The notes under the pieces: generated by a model
What the model saw: only the letters and a program-made list of their open reading frames with translations
Databases searched by the model: none
What the model was told of the DNA's origin: nothing
Position numbers and translations under genes: made by a program
DNA from: Lachnospiraceae bacterium
Lineage (GTDB): Bacteria; Bacillota; Clostridia; Lachnospirales; Lachnospiraceae
Length of the DNA: 64,000 nucleotides
Direction of reading: 5' to 3'
Assembly (NCBI GenBank): GCA_017408735.1
Contig: JAFQUB010000011.1
Location: forward strand, 27,825-91,824
Shown here: positions 34,936 to 44,100 of the stretch, piece after piece
Position numbering within the stretch: position 1 is the stretch's first letter
Layout: every line of letters begins with the position of its first letter

Positions 34936-35067
34936 ATGAACATGAAAGAAGATAATAAAGAATTTGAAGTTGAAGAGATTAGCTTTGAGACGATAAATGT
35001 AGAAAAACTTCAGGATGTTGAAGAGATTATTACGCCAGGATGGGGTACAAAACACTGCTGCAGTTAG
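34936..35067 (+). CDS. RiPP precursor peptide 4
   Basis: A 43-residue member, with TTGGAGGATAAG before the ATG. The leader is acidic and ends 'DVEEIITP'; the tail is 'GWGTKHCCS', the most diverged, with Trp, Lys and His. Across the four paralogues the fixed tail pattern is [GA]-x-G-T-x-x-C-C. Variation in the tail with a conserved leader is what is expected if one maturase reads the leader. Confidence 0.85.
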   Translation: MNMKEDNKEFEVEEISFETINVEKLQDVEEIITPGWGTKHCCS

Positions 35068-35104
35068 TTGCACGGTATAGTAAAAAAATTATAGATTATT
35101 AAGA

Positions 35105-35146
35105 AATGTCAGTGCTTTTTGGTGAAATTTAGAAAGCACTGACATT
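35105..35146 (+). promoter_or_regulatory. Perfect 14-bp hairpin without U tract between precursors and acyl genes
   Basis: AATGTCAGTGCTTT (35,105-35,118) pairs fully with AAAGCACTGACATT (35,133-35,146) around a 14-base loop. What follows is AAGAAAGAAAAG, not T-rich, so this is not a standard terminator on either strand. It lies between precursor 4 and the ACP gene, and may protect the 3' end of an abundant precursor mRNA or mark an RNase cut. A protein operator is the alternative. Confidence 0.65.
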
Positions 35147-35170
35147 AAGAAAGAAAAGAGGAAATGAATT

Positions 35171-35458
35171 ATGAATAACACAGAAGTATTAGAAAACGAA
35201 GTAGTGGAACTTATTATTAAGAGATGTAAATTAACAGATGTAAATGCAGATGAAATCAATTATGATGCACCAATTTTTTTGTCTGAGGATGATGAGAACA
35301 TTGTAGAAGGCGGATTAGAGTTAGACTCTGTAGATGCCCTTGAAATTGTGGCTGCTGTCAAGGGTGCATACGGTGTATCAATTGATCCAAAGGCAATGGG
35401 AGTATTACACAGCATCAATACATTGACTGATTATATTCGCCATAGCATGGCTGCATAA
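35171..35458 (+). CDS. Acyl carrier protein
   Basis: A 95-residue acidic protein. The phosphopantetheine site lies in 'GGLELDSVDALEIVAAV' at Ser53 (D-S-V in place of the usual D-S-L). It would carry the acyl chain built by the KS, KR and DH proteins behind it, and be activated by the PPTase at 44,195. It is the first gene after the hairpin, with AGAGGAAATG upstream, and opens the fatty-acid/polyketide part of the operon. It is longer than housekeeping AcpP (about 77). Confidence 0.9.
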   Translation: MNNTEVLENEVVELIIKRCKLTDVNADEINYDAPIFLSEDDENIVEGGLELDSVDALEIVAAVKGAYGVSIDPKAMGVLHSINTLTDYIRHSMAA

Positions 35459-35464
35459 TTGTGG

Positions 35465-35899
35465 ATGACATACACAACGAAACATGAATATATAGTACGC
35501 CCAGCATTCTCTGAGGTGGATAACTATAAATGTGCACATCATAGTAGACATTTGGTCTGGTTTGAAAATGCAAGATTTTCCATGATGTTTGATAAATTTC
35601 ATATATCCGAAGAGATATTACAAAAGTATATGTTTCCGGTTAGTGATGTGTATTGTAAATATTATGAACCAGTTCGTTTTGGATGTGATTTAGTTGTTCG
35701 CGTAGTGATGGAAATGGATGATGCTGTACCCTTGCTCAAGTTTCAATATCGTATATTGAGGGTAGGTGATGGAAAGTTGATGTCAAAGGGAAAAACCACA
35801 CACGTCATTACGGACATGGAGCAAAACATTTTGCAAGGTGTTCCTAGTGAGATATGCAAAGCGATTAAAGAAAATGAAGGAGAAAAAGAATGTTTATAA
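35465..35899 (+). CDS. Hotdog-fold acyl-ACP thioesterase-like protein (4HBT/FadM type)
   Basis: A 144-residue protein. 'RPAFSEVDNYKCAHHSRHLVWFENAR' matches the 'E-T-D-x-x-G-x-x-x-x-x-Y-x-x-x-F-E-x-x-R' opening of YbgC/FadM thioesterases, keeping the Asp and the F-E-x-x-R. 'YYEPVRFGCDLVVRVVME' fits the central strand. It starts six bases after the ACP stop; a TTG two codons earlier is possible. It could release or edit the chain on the ACP. Its stop lies ten bases inside the next gene. Confidence 0.72.
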   Translation: MTYTTKHEYIVRPAFSEVDNYKCAHHSRHLVWFENARFSMMFDKFHISEEILQKYMFPVSDVYCKYYEPVRFGCDLVVRVVMEMDDAVPLLKFQYRILRVGDGKLMSKGKTTHVITDMEQNILQGVPSEICKAIKENEGEKECL

Positions 35900-36873
35900 A
35901 AGCATACGGAGTGCATATCGGTTCGATTTCTGATGGAGAACAGTTACTTCAAAGTATAGAAGAAGGCAAGAAACCAGAAGAAATTTGTGTATCGAAAATC
36001 GAAGAGATTGCCTCGAACAGAAAGTATCGACGAATGGATAGAATATCCTTATTGGTTGAACTTTGTGCTACTCAGTTGATGGAATCGTGGCCGGGAGAAC
36101 GATGCGAGAATAAGCGATTCGGAAGTATTTTGAATACTTCATATGGATGTATCGATACAAATTTAACATTTATCGAAGAGTTCCAAAGTGGAGATGTGGG
36201 ACAACTAAGTGCTATTGATTTTTCACATACAGTGTACAATGCTGCATTGGGGCATATGTGCAAGAATCATCATTTGGAAGGACCAAGTACGTTAATGCTT
36301 AGTAGTAATCATTTATTTGAAGCTGAACAATTTCTGAAAAAGGACAAGGCGGATCGCATTGTGTCTGGTGGAGCAGAGATTCTCCCACTGGAGATTCAGG
36401 AGTATTATGAGAAGTTAAATGTAAATGTAACAGAAAGTGCTTGTTTGCTTGGTCTAGAAGCAAAAAGCGGTTCGGATGATCTTGCAGAAATTGTAGATTT
36501 TAATGGTGTTAATCTGTTTCATCATCCATATATGGATCAGGAGAAACAGGATAGCCAAGAAGATATTCAGAGGATAAAGAAGAATATTGAAATGTTAAAG
36601 GAGAGAAATCACGAACTTTTTGATTCTATTGATTTGGTAGTAACTTCTTCTGCAGCAGCATTGAATCCAGACATTAAAAAAGAAGCAGAGAAGTATTTTG
36701 AAGGTAAAACCATAGTTTCACCATATGAGGTATTGGGTGAAACATTAGGTGCTGCATTGGCAATTAATATTTTATATGCAGCATTAAAATTGAAGAAAGA
36801 GAATCTTCATACAGCGTTAGTTGGAAACTATGATATTACAGGCGAATATATAACATATTTGATACGCCGATGA
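35890..36873 (+). CDS. Ketosynthase-like protein lacking the Cys nucleophile (CLF-like partner)
   Basis: A 327-residue thiolase-fold protein, about 70 residues shorter than FabF. 'GPSTLMLSSNHLFEAEQFL' aligns with the KS nucleophile region, but Asn stands where Cys should be (Asn140). 'VSGGAEIL' matches the strand after it. No H-G-T-x-T is found, and 'SPYEVLGETLGAALAINIL' matches the K-S-x-x-G-H-x-x-G-A-x-G region with the His changed to Glu. This pattern fits a chain-length-factor-like subunit that pairs with the intact KS at 39,894, as in type II polyketide and aryl-polyene systems. Catalysis as a condensing enzyme is unlikely. Confidence 0.72.
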   Translation: MFIKAYGVHIGSISDGEQLLQSIEEGKKPEEICVSKIEEIASNRKYRRMDRISLLVELCATQLMESWPGERCENKRFGSILNTSYGCIDTNLTFIEEFQSGDVGQLSAIDFSHTVYNAALGHMCKNHHLEGPSTLMLSSNHLFEAEQFLKKDKADRIVSGGAEILPLEIQEYYEKLNVNVTESACLLGLEAKSGSDDLAEIVDFNGVNLFHHPYMDQEKQDSQEDIQRIKKNIEMLKERNHELFDSIDLVVTSSAAALNPDIKKEAEKYFEGKTIVSPYEVLGETLGAALAINILYAALKLKKENLHTALVGNYDITGEYITYLIRR

Positions 36874-36885
36874 GAGGAAAAAAGA

Positions 36886-37605
36886 ATGGGTGTTTATTTT
36901 GTAACAGGCGGAAGCTCGGGAATAGGATATGAAATTGTATGCGATTTGGCCAGATTAGGTCATCATGTATGTGCTGGATATCATAGCAGAAGATTTCCAG
37001 AAGATCAGTTAGAAGAAGATTTAAAAAAGAAAATTATATCGTTACATGTTGATGTAAATGATGCAGATTCTATCAAGGAAGCGGTAAAAACCATAGAAGA
37101 TAAATATGGTTGTATTGATGGACTTGTCAATTGTGCAGGAAAAACAGAGGATGCTTTTTTTGCAATGATGCCGCAGGAAAGTTGGGATTCCGTAATTGAT
37201 ACGGATTTAAAAAGTGTATATCACACGGTAAATGCCGTTCTCCCAGGAATGATGTCGAGAGGAAGAGGATCTATTGTGAACATTTCATCGATTGCAGGGG
37301 AAAAGGGAATTGCCGGACAAACAAATTATTGTGCTGCAAAAGCAGGACTTTTGGGGTTCACAAGAGCGCTTTCTAAGGAAGTTGCGAGAATGAATATTCG
37401 AGTGAATGCAGTTGCTCCTGGTTATATTGAAACAGATATGATAGCAAAAGTAAAAAGCAAAAATCCAAATCTGGTAAAGGAAATTCCATTGAGAAGAATC
37501 GGAAAACCAAAGGATGTTGCAAAGGCAGTTTGCTTCTTGTTGGGAGAGGATTCTTCGTACATAACAGGAACAACAATTGCTGTTGATGGCGGATTACTTG
37601 CATAA
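36886..37605 (+). CDS. 3-oxoacyl-ACP reductase (FabG-like SDR)
   Basis: A 239-residue short-chain dehydrogenase. 'TGGSSGIG' binds NADP(H), 'LVNCAGKTED' is the N-A-G motif, 'IVNISSIAG' gives the catalytic Ser, and 'NYCAAKAGLLGFTRAL' the Tyr148 and Lys152. 'APGYIETDMI' and 'ITGTTIAVDGG' complete the FabG pattern. It would reduce the beta-keto group on the ACP-bound chain. GAGAGGAAAAAAGA precedes the ATG. Confidence 0.93.
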   Translation: MGVYFVTGGSSGIGYEIVCDLARLGHHVCAGYHSRRFPEDQLEEDLKKKIISLHVDVNDADSIKEAVKTIEDKYGCIDGLVNCAGKTEDAFFAMMPQESWDSVIDTDLKSVYHTVNAVLPGMMSRGRGSIVNISSIAGEKGIAGQTNYCAAKAGLLGFTRALSKEVARMNIRVNAVAPGYIETDMIAKVKSKNPNLVKEIPLRRIGKPKDVAKAVCFLLGEDSSYITGTTIAVDGGLLA

Positions 37606-37619
37606 AGGAGGTTTGGTGA

Positions 37620-38693
37620 TTGTATTTTAGAGAATGCCGAATGGTTAGTTTACACAGGCTTATGAGTGAAGCGTGTGATGGTGAATTGGATATGCGAGAA
37701 GCCTTTTTGATGATGGGAGGTATTCGCAATTCAATCTATTATTTTGAAATGAATAAAAACAAGTATATTGGCACAGGGGGAACAGCGGAGATTAACTGTC
37801 CAGGTGTTTTTGATAATATGAAAATAGATTACGATTCAGTGGATGTGAATCGATTTATCGAGCAGATTCGAGAATCAGAAATTGAATTGAATAAGTATTT
37901 TTATATAATTCCTGTGTTACCAGAAATGCTTGAACGGAATATAGAGGAAATGAATAAGTTAGCGACATTTGGACAGTCATTTTTTGTTGTAGATCATATT
38001 GAAGACAATAGAATATATTTCTATTATCCGGCAAAATCTACATGGATAGATATTGAGGTATTAAAGGAAGCAGCAAAAGATGACCAATGGGTTGTTGAGG
38101 CAGAGTTTGAAATATATCGTATCGATAAAATGAAATTGAAAAATAATCAGTATATTAAGGCGATGAAAAAAAGAGGAATTGAGAATCTATTAGTGGATAA
38201 TCTGAAGGAATTTGGTGACTATGCCATGTTACAGGGTGATATGGGGACAGTTCGAATCGATGGTTCCCAGGCATATGACATGGTATTACATCATTTCAAA
38301 AATATGCGTAATTATTTCCAGAAGTTGGAGGAAGAGAAAAAACGTCCTTTTTGTAATTACATTTTTATGCAACTTCTAGAGTTTAAGAAATTTATTTTAT
38401 CTGGAACAGATGCGTATTACAGAAATGAAACTAATCTCATTTTGCATGATTTGTATAGGGAACAATCAGATTTTGAACCGCTTTTTGAACGCTGGGATGA
38501 TTTAGAACATAAATGGATAGAACATAGAAGAGTGCTTAATAAGATCTGCAATTACAAATTGATTACAACAAAGACGGTTGAGTGCTTAGATGAAATAGTA
38601 GCATTTTGGGAGAAAATAGGGAGTTATGAATTGAAATTAGTTTCGGATACTCTTAATTGTATATATGAAAGTAAAACAGCGCAGACAGCATAG
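37620..38693 (+). CDS. Unrecognised 357-residue protein in the acyl-chain operon
   Basis: It starts at TTG behind AAAGGAGG. There is no signal peptide and there are no clear membrane segments. The N-terminal 30 residues ('MVSLHRLMSEACDGELDMRE', then 'LMMGGIRNSIYYF') and a basic helical C terminus ('RRVLNKICNYKLITTK') are its main features. Size and place, next to an ACP and a ketoreductase, bring to mind BtrH-like acyl-ACP transferases (BtrH_N plus DUF4872), but I do not see that family's Cys-His motif, so I do not assign it. It may join the acyl chain to an amine or hold the carrier protein. Confidence 0.6.
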   Translation: MYFRECRMVSLHRLMSEACDGELDMREAFLMMGGIRNSIYYFEMNKNKYIGTGGTAEINCPGVFDNMKIDYDSVDVNRFIEQIRESEIELNKYFYIIPVLPEMLERNIEEMNKLATFGQSFFVVDHIEDNRIYFYYPAKSTWIDIEVLKEAAKDDQWVVEAEFEIYRIDKMKLKNNQYIKAMKKRGIENLLVDNLKEFGDYAMLQGDMGTVRIDGSQAYDMVLHHFKNMRNYFQKLEEEKKRPFCNYIFMQLLEFKKFILSGTDAYYRNETNLILHDLYREQSDFEPLFERWDDLEHKWIEHRRVLNKICNYKLITTKTVECLDEIVAFWEKIGSYELKLVSDTLNCIYESKTAQTA

Positions 38694-38707
38694 AAAGGAA
38701 AAAGATC

Positions 38708-39463
38708 TTGAATATTATTGCAATAAATGGAAGTCCAAGAGGAGCCAACGGAAATACGTTTCGAATGCTTGATGCAATACGGGAAGGTGCACAGAAGGTG
38801 GGTGCTGAAATGGAAATTGTTCATCTTTCAGAGATTGACATGAGGATGTGCATTGGATGTTTTCGGTGTTGGGACAAGGAAGATTCGAGGGAAATCAAGT
38901 GTGTGTTAAAGGATGATGTGGAAGGTGTATACAGAAAAATGTTGAAAGCGGATTTATGGATATTTGGAACTCCTGTGTATTATGACAATGTTACTGCTCT
39001 TATGAAGATTTTTCAGGAACGAATGGTTATGATGCATAATGCAGAACTAAGATACGCACAGGACAAATATTTACATGATATTGCGTTTGACATACCACCA
39101 ATTGTTTCGTTGGCTTCATGTGATTTGCCGGGAAATTATAATTTTCACGTTATTTCAGAGTACATGAAAAAAGTTGCCATGAATTTGAAAACTGAATTGG
39201 TTGGTGAAATATATCGGTGTGAAGCAAGGTTATTAACTTGGCCCGTGGAATCTATGCAGTTTATTGCGAAGGCTCAAAGAGATTTATGGATTAAAGCAGG
39301 AGTGGAACTTGCGCAACTGAGAAGATTATCGGAACCATTGCGTAAATCCTTGAACAGATTGCTGATTCCAGCTGAATGTTATATTGAAGGTGCTAGTCAA
39401 TTAGCAGAAGATACAAAGAGAAAGGCAGGGCAAAATAAAGCAGATGGATATGGTGGATATTAA
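38708..39463 (+). CDS. Flavodoxin-fold FMN oxidoreductase with CxxCxxC-type loop (iron-sulfur flavoprotein-like)
   Basis: A 251-residue protein that starts at TTG behind AGAAAGGAAAAAG. 'IIAINGSPRGANGNTFRML' is the FMN phosphate loop of the NADPH-dependent FMN reductase family, 'IDMRMCIGCFRCWDKED' a Cys cluster that in relatives may bind iron-sulfur, and 'ADLWIFGTPVYYDNVTALMK' the flavin-contact strand. The last 60 residues are helical and basic. Role unknown: redox tailoring of the chain or the peptide, or electron supply to the radical SAM enzyme. It overlaps the dehydratase gene by 20 bases. Confidence 0.78.
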   Translation: MNIIAINGSPRGANGNTFRMLDAIREGAQKVGAEMEIVHLSEIDMRMCIGCFRCWDKEDSREIKCVLKDDVEGVYRKMLKADLWIFGTPVYYDNVTALMKIFQERMVMMHNAELRYAQDKYLHDIAFDIPPIVSLASCDLPGNYNFHVISEYMKKVAMNLKTELVGEIYRCEARLLTWPVESMQFIAKAQRDLWIKAGVELAQLRRLSEPLRKSLNRLLIPAECYIEGASQLAEDTKRKAGQNKADGYGGY

Positions 39464-39869
39464 GGAGGTATTACCTCATCGTGCTCCATTTATATGGGTT
39501 GACCAAATATTGGATTATCAGTATTTAGATTATGCAGACGGATATTATCAAGTAAAAGATGATGAATTTTGGATACCGGGACATTTCCCAGGAAATCCGG
39601 TTTTTCCAGGAGTATTAATGCTTGAGTGCATGGCTCAGGTTGGCGGATTTGTCTTTACAGATATTGCTATGGAAAAACAGTTTGCATTTCTTTCAAAGGT
39701 CGATGATTTGAAATATTACAGAAAGGTTACTGTGGGTGACAAAATCGATATTCATGCAGAATTTGTGAGTAAATTTGATAAATATGCAGAAGTAGCAGTA
39801 ACGTCTAAGGTAAATGGAAAGAAGGTAGCGTTTGGCAGAATAACGTATACGTTTATGAATAGTTTGTAG
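39444..39869 (+). CDS. 3-hydroxyacyl-ACP dehydratase (FabZ-like)
   Basis: A 141-residue hotdog-fold dehydratase. 'EVLPHRAPFIWVDQI' is the FabZ opening, 'PGHFPGNPVFPGVLMLE' holds the catalytic His47 and Glu61, and 'CMAQVGG' follows. It would remove water to give trans-2-enoyl-ACP. The ribosome site is weak and the start lies inside the previous gene, so translation may be coupled; an ATG two codons later is equally possible. No enoyl reductase is found in the operon. Confidence 0.93.
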   Translation: MDMVDIKEVLPHRAPFIWVDQILDYQYLDYADGYYQVKDDEFWIPGHFPGNPVFPGVLMLECMAQVGGFVFTDIAMEKQFAFLSKVDDLKYYRKVTVGDKIDIHAEFVSKFDKYAEVAVTSKVNGKKVAFGRITYTFMNSL

Positions 39870-39893
39870 TACGTATTTGAAAGGAAAAACAGT

Positions 39894-41090
39894 ATGAAAG
39901 AACGAGTGGTTATTACTGGTTATGATGTAATGTGTTCTCTTGGAACGGATAAAAGTGAAGTGAGAGAAGGACTCAAAAAACAAGAGGTACCATTATCCAA
40001 GTATGGTATCGTGAATGGAATAAAAGAATTTGAAGACACTTATGTTGGAAGAGTGAAATGGGGAAATGACGGTTTGGAGAGTTGCTTTGCAGAGGACAGA
40101 TCAGAGGCTATGCTCCAGAAAACATTTAAGGGGGCATTGAAAGATTCGGGCCTGGATTTACATTCGGAGAATATCATTCCTGAGAGAGTATCTATGTCAC
40201 TTGCAACTTCCATTATGGGTGCAGAACATACAATTATGTATAAGAAAACAGGAGATATTCGATATGTTGGTTTATCAAAGCAGTTTGGAATGCGCTTGGC
40301 AAAGAGCTTTGGTGTAGGTGGTGAAATATATACAACAAGTTCTGCTTGTGCATCGGGAACCGCAGCCGTTGGAATTGCATTTGATTTGATTCAATCAGGA
40401 AGAGCGGATGTAGTAGTTTGCTGTGGTACAGATCAGATTTCGGCGATTTCACTATATGGTTTTCAAACGTTAGGTTCTATGACGGATGGAAAAGGAAAGC
40501 CATTTGATAAAGAAAGAAACGGAATTAATATCGGTGAGGGTAGTGCGTGTTTTATTTTTGAAAGTTTGACACATGCAAAAGCGAGGGAGGCAACCATTCA
40601 CGCTGAAGTAATGGGTGTTGGTTTGTCAAATGATGCATGGCATATCACCAGTCCTGCACCAGATGGACGAGGCGCCATTGAATCCATGAAAATGTCTCTG
40701 AAAGAAGGGTTTGGAAATCTTGACAAACTTGATCAATACAGAATTTACGTAAATGCACATGGAACTTCTACAGTGGCAAATGATGAAATGGAATTAAAGG
40801 CAATTCGTCAGGTGTTTGAAAATGCAGATAGCAAGTGTATGGTTAGTTCAACAAAATCATTAACAGGACATTGTCTCGGTGCAGCGGGAAGTATAGAACT
40901 TGCATTGGGAATGCTAATGGGTGAGGAAAAAGTTGTGTATCATACAGCGAATTCCAATACGGATTTGGATGACAACTATAATTTGAATAAGAGAATAACG
41001 CCGGATTATGAACCAGAGTATTTGTTATCAAATTCCTTTGCATTTGGAGGGAATGATGCAACGATTCTGGTAAGACTTAATAACTTTTAG
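39894..41090 (+). CDS. 3-oxoacyl-ACP synthase (FabF-like, catalytically complete KS)
   Basis: A 398-residue condensing enzyme. 'TTSSACASGTAAVGIAFDLI' holds the Cys nucleophile (Cys152), 'YVNAHGTSTVANDEMELKAI' the first His and 'SSTKSLTGHCLGAAGSIELA' the Lys and second His. It would extend the chain by two carbons from malonyl-ACP. The Cys-less KS-like protein at 35,890 is a likely heterodimer partner. A malonyl-CoA:ACP transacylase is not in the operon and could be borrowed from primary metabolism. GAAAGGAAAAACAGT precedes the ATG. Confidence 0.92.
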   Translation: MKERVVITGYDVMCSLGTDKSEVREGLKKQEVPLSKYGIVNGIKEFEDTYVGRVKWGNDGLESCFAEDRSEAMLQKTFKGALKDSGLDLHSENIIPERVSMSLATSIMGAEHTIMYKKTGDIRYVGLSKQFGMRLAKSFGVGGEIYTTSSACASGTAAVGIAFDLIQSGRADVVVCCGTDQISAISLYGFQTLGSMTDGKGKPFDKERNGINIGEGSACFIFESLTHAKAREATIHAEVMGVGLSNDAWHITSPAPDGRGAIESMKMSLKEGFGNLDKLDQYRIYVNAHGTSTVANDEMELKAIRQVFENADSKCMVSSTKSLTGHCLGAAGSIELALGMLMGEEKVVYHTANSNTDLDDNYNLNKRITPDYEPEYLLSNSFAFGGNDATILVRLNNF

Positions 41091-41117
41091 TTTTGGCAAT
41101 AAGGAGCAATGATTGGG

Positions 41118-44100
41118 ATGGAAAAAAATATTATTAGTCAACAGTTTCATTTGATGGCAAAAGAATATCCCCAAAGAACGGCTTTAAAATGTGGAGAATA
41201 CATAGCTAGTTATGAAGAAATGAGAAAACAGGTGCAGATCATTTCAAACAATTTAAGAAAAAATGGAGTAAAAGCGGGAGATTTGGTTGCCATTTGCCTT
41301 CCGCATTCAGAAGTGTTTGTGCTATCGGTGATGGCCGTGCTTGAATGCGGAGCGACATATGTTCCAATGGAATACAGCACGCCAGATGGTCGTATACGAA
41401 TGATTGTTGAGAACAATAATATTAATTGGATCATCGGCAAGCGAGAGCATAAAGTGGATGCAAATATGTTGATGTTTGATTCGTTAATGGAAGAAGATAA
41501 TGATTGTGCATTTGCAAAACAAAAACAGTCAGAAAATGACAGTGCGTACATTATTTTTACTTCTGGTTCCACAGGCGTTCCGAAGGGGATTGAGATTCGG
41601 AATTATAGTGTATGTCAGTTGGTAAAGTCTTATGGAAAATATTTATATTCGGATGAAATGGTTCATCAGGTATTACTTATGGCATCTTTTTGTTTTGACA
41701 TGTCAGTGTTCCAAATGTTTTATCCGTTGCTCACTGGACAAACCCTTGTGGTTTTGCCTGATTTTGTGAAAGAGAATCCGCTGGAATTACTTGCGTACAT
41801 AAAGAAACACAAAATTACGGTAATGGATGTGACACCGTTATATTTGGAAGTCATAATGGATTGTATGGAATCTGGAGGGGAATATTCTATTCCAAAGTAT
41901 ATTGTTAGTTCCGGAGAGGCGCTTCCTATTATGACTGCAAAACGTTGGTTTCAAAATGCACAATGTAAAGATAGCACTATTTTCAATAGTTATGGGCCGA
42001 CGGAGGCCTGTGTCTATGCATCTGTATTTGAAATCAATCAAAATAATATTGAAGGCATGGACAAAATGGTAATTGGTAAGCCGTTGGATGGTTATCAAAT
42101 CTATATATTAAATGAAAAACAGAAAGTGTGTGGCGTGGAAGAAGCCGGTGAATTGTATATTGTAGGAACAGGTTTGGCTAAGGGATATCGAAATCTAGAG
42201 GAATTAACTAGCCAATCATTTATTCAAAAGATAGAATTGTTTGGTGGTCAGAGATTATATCGCACAGGAGATTTTGGGTATTATACAAAAGAAGGCATGT
42301 TGGTTTATCTAGGAAGAGGTGGCGATCAGGTAAAAATACATGGCTATCGGATTGAACTTGGAGAAATTGAGTATCAGATGCAAAGCATACCAGGCATTAC
42401 AAAATGTCGTGTGATTGCTGAGGGTGAAGGAAAAGAGAAGAAAATTGTAGCATATTTTGTTGCTGAACAAAATTATGTATGGCAAGCTGAGGAATTTGAC
42501 GAACAGTTGCAAGAGGTACTTCCACATTATATGATTCCTAGTTGTTATGTACCTGTTGATGGATTTAAGAAAACAGAGCGAGGAAAATTGGACCGTAGAA
42601 GTTTGCCGGATTATCGGACAAACATGTTGAAACGAAAGAGAAATCATACAACGAATGCGGTTTGTGATGCAATCTTTTATACCGTGGTAGAAATGTGTAA
42701 GCACATTTTAAATGTTAATGACATCGAACCTGAATACAGTTTTCTTGAGCACGGTGGAACATCTATTCATTATTTTTCATTAAGTGCAAAGATTCAATCT
42801 GAGTTTGATGTAATGATTCGTCCCAGCGAGTTAATGAAATTGCAAGATATTTATTCGATTTCCAATATGATTCGACAATTCTTATCTAATGTGGAAGAGA
42901 ACATGACGAAGGAAAAGAGCAGTCTGACAAAATCGGGAACTACAGCATTTCAACGATTGTTATTTACAGAAGAGAAAAAGACACAGAAGTTAGTCAAGAA
43001 ATATGGCATGGATGATTTCCCTATGTACAATGTAATCTATTCTGTTTATTTCGATGAACCTATGGATGAAAATCGTTTTCGAACTGCACTTGAACAGGTT
43101 ATAAAAGACAATGATGCATTTCGCAGTTGCGTTGTGAAAAGTGAAAATAATCTGTACGAAATGCAGATTCAGGAGACAAATATCGAGGACTGCTTTGAAG
43201 TACGGAATGTAGAAAATGTACTAGATGAAGAAGTGGTGCGAAGTGCTATTGAGCTGTTTGACATATCAGTTACGCCATTGTTTAAGATTACAATGTTGAA
43301 GGATGATCATAGGCAGCGATTTGTTATGAATTTTCATCATGCAATATTCGATTATTGTTCTATGCGTATTTTCATGGAGGAACTACTGCATTTATATTAT
43401 GGAAAAAAACGAGAAAAAACAGGAAGTTTTCTTGGGTATATTGAAGAAGTGAATCAAAGTAATAAAGAAGAAAGCCTCCAGTTTTGGAAAGATTATTATA
43501 GAGATCGTAAGCCGTGTGTGTTTTTACCAGGAGATATCAGTCAGAATGGCAAACATAATATGAACCAATTTGTTACGAAGCGTTTTAGAATTGAGAATGA
43601 ACAATACGAACAAATATGTGAACATTGTAAGAAAGTAGGAATGACAGTATATGGATATATGTTTGCTCGTTTTGCAAATCAGATAATGCAGTTAACACAA
43701 AGTGAGGATGTTGTAATTGGAACGTATATGAATAGCCGAGATGTAGAGGCGCTGACAAACTTGCGAACTATTGGATTAATCACCTCCATGGTAGGAATTC
43801 GTTTTCAACAACAAGAAGGTGTTGGAGAAGAATTTGTTAAGAACGTGGATCAGAATCTGAAAGCGGTTAGTGAACATTTATCCCTTGAATACAATGAAGT
43901 ATATGAAATTATGGATGAAAAGGATTTGATTCAGGGAAAGTTATTTGATATTGTGTTCAATTATATTGTACAAGGAACAGTCTATGATGGTATTAGTGAA
44001 CATGAATATTTCTTTGAGGAGATTGGAGAGGAACCGATTTCGTTACCATTGTCATTAAAGGGATTTGAGGATGCGAAAGGTATTACATTTAAATTAAAGT

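Noticed and set aside
34451..35067. Lanthipeptide interpretation of the precursors
   Set aside because: The tails contain Thr and Cys, but no LanB, LanC, LanM or LanKC-like gene is in the operon; the only peptide-modifying enzyme visible is radical SAM.
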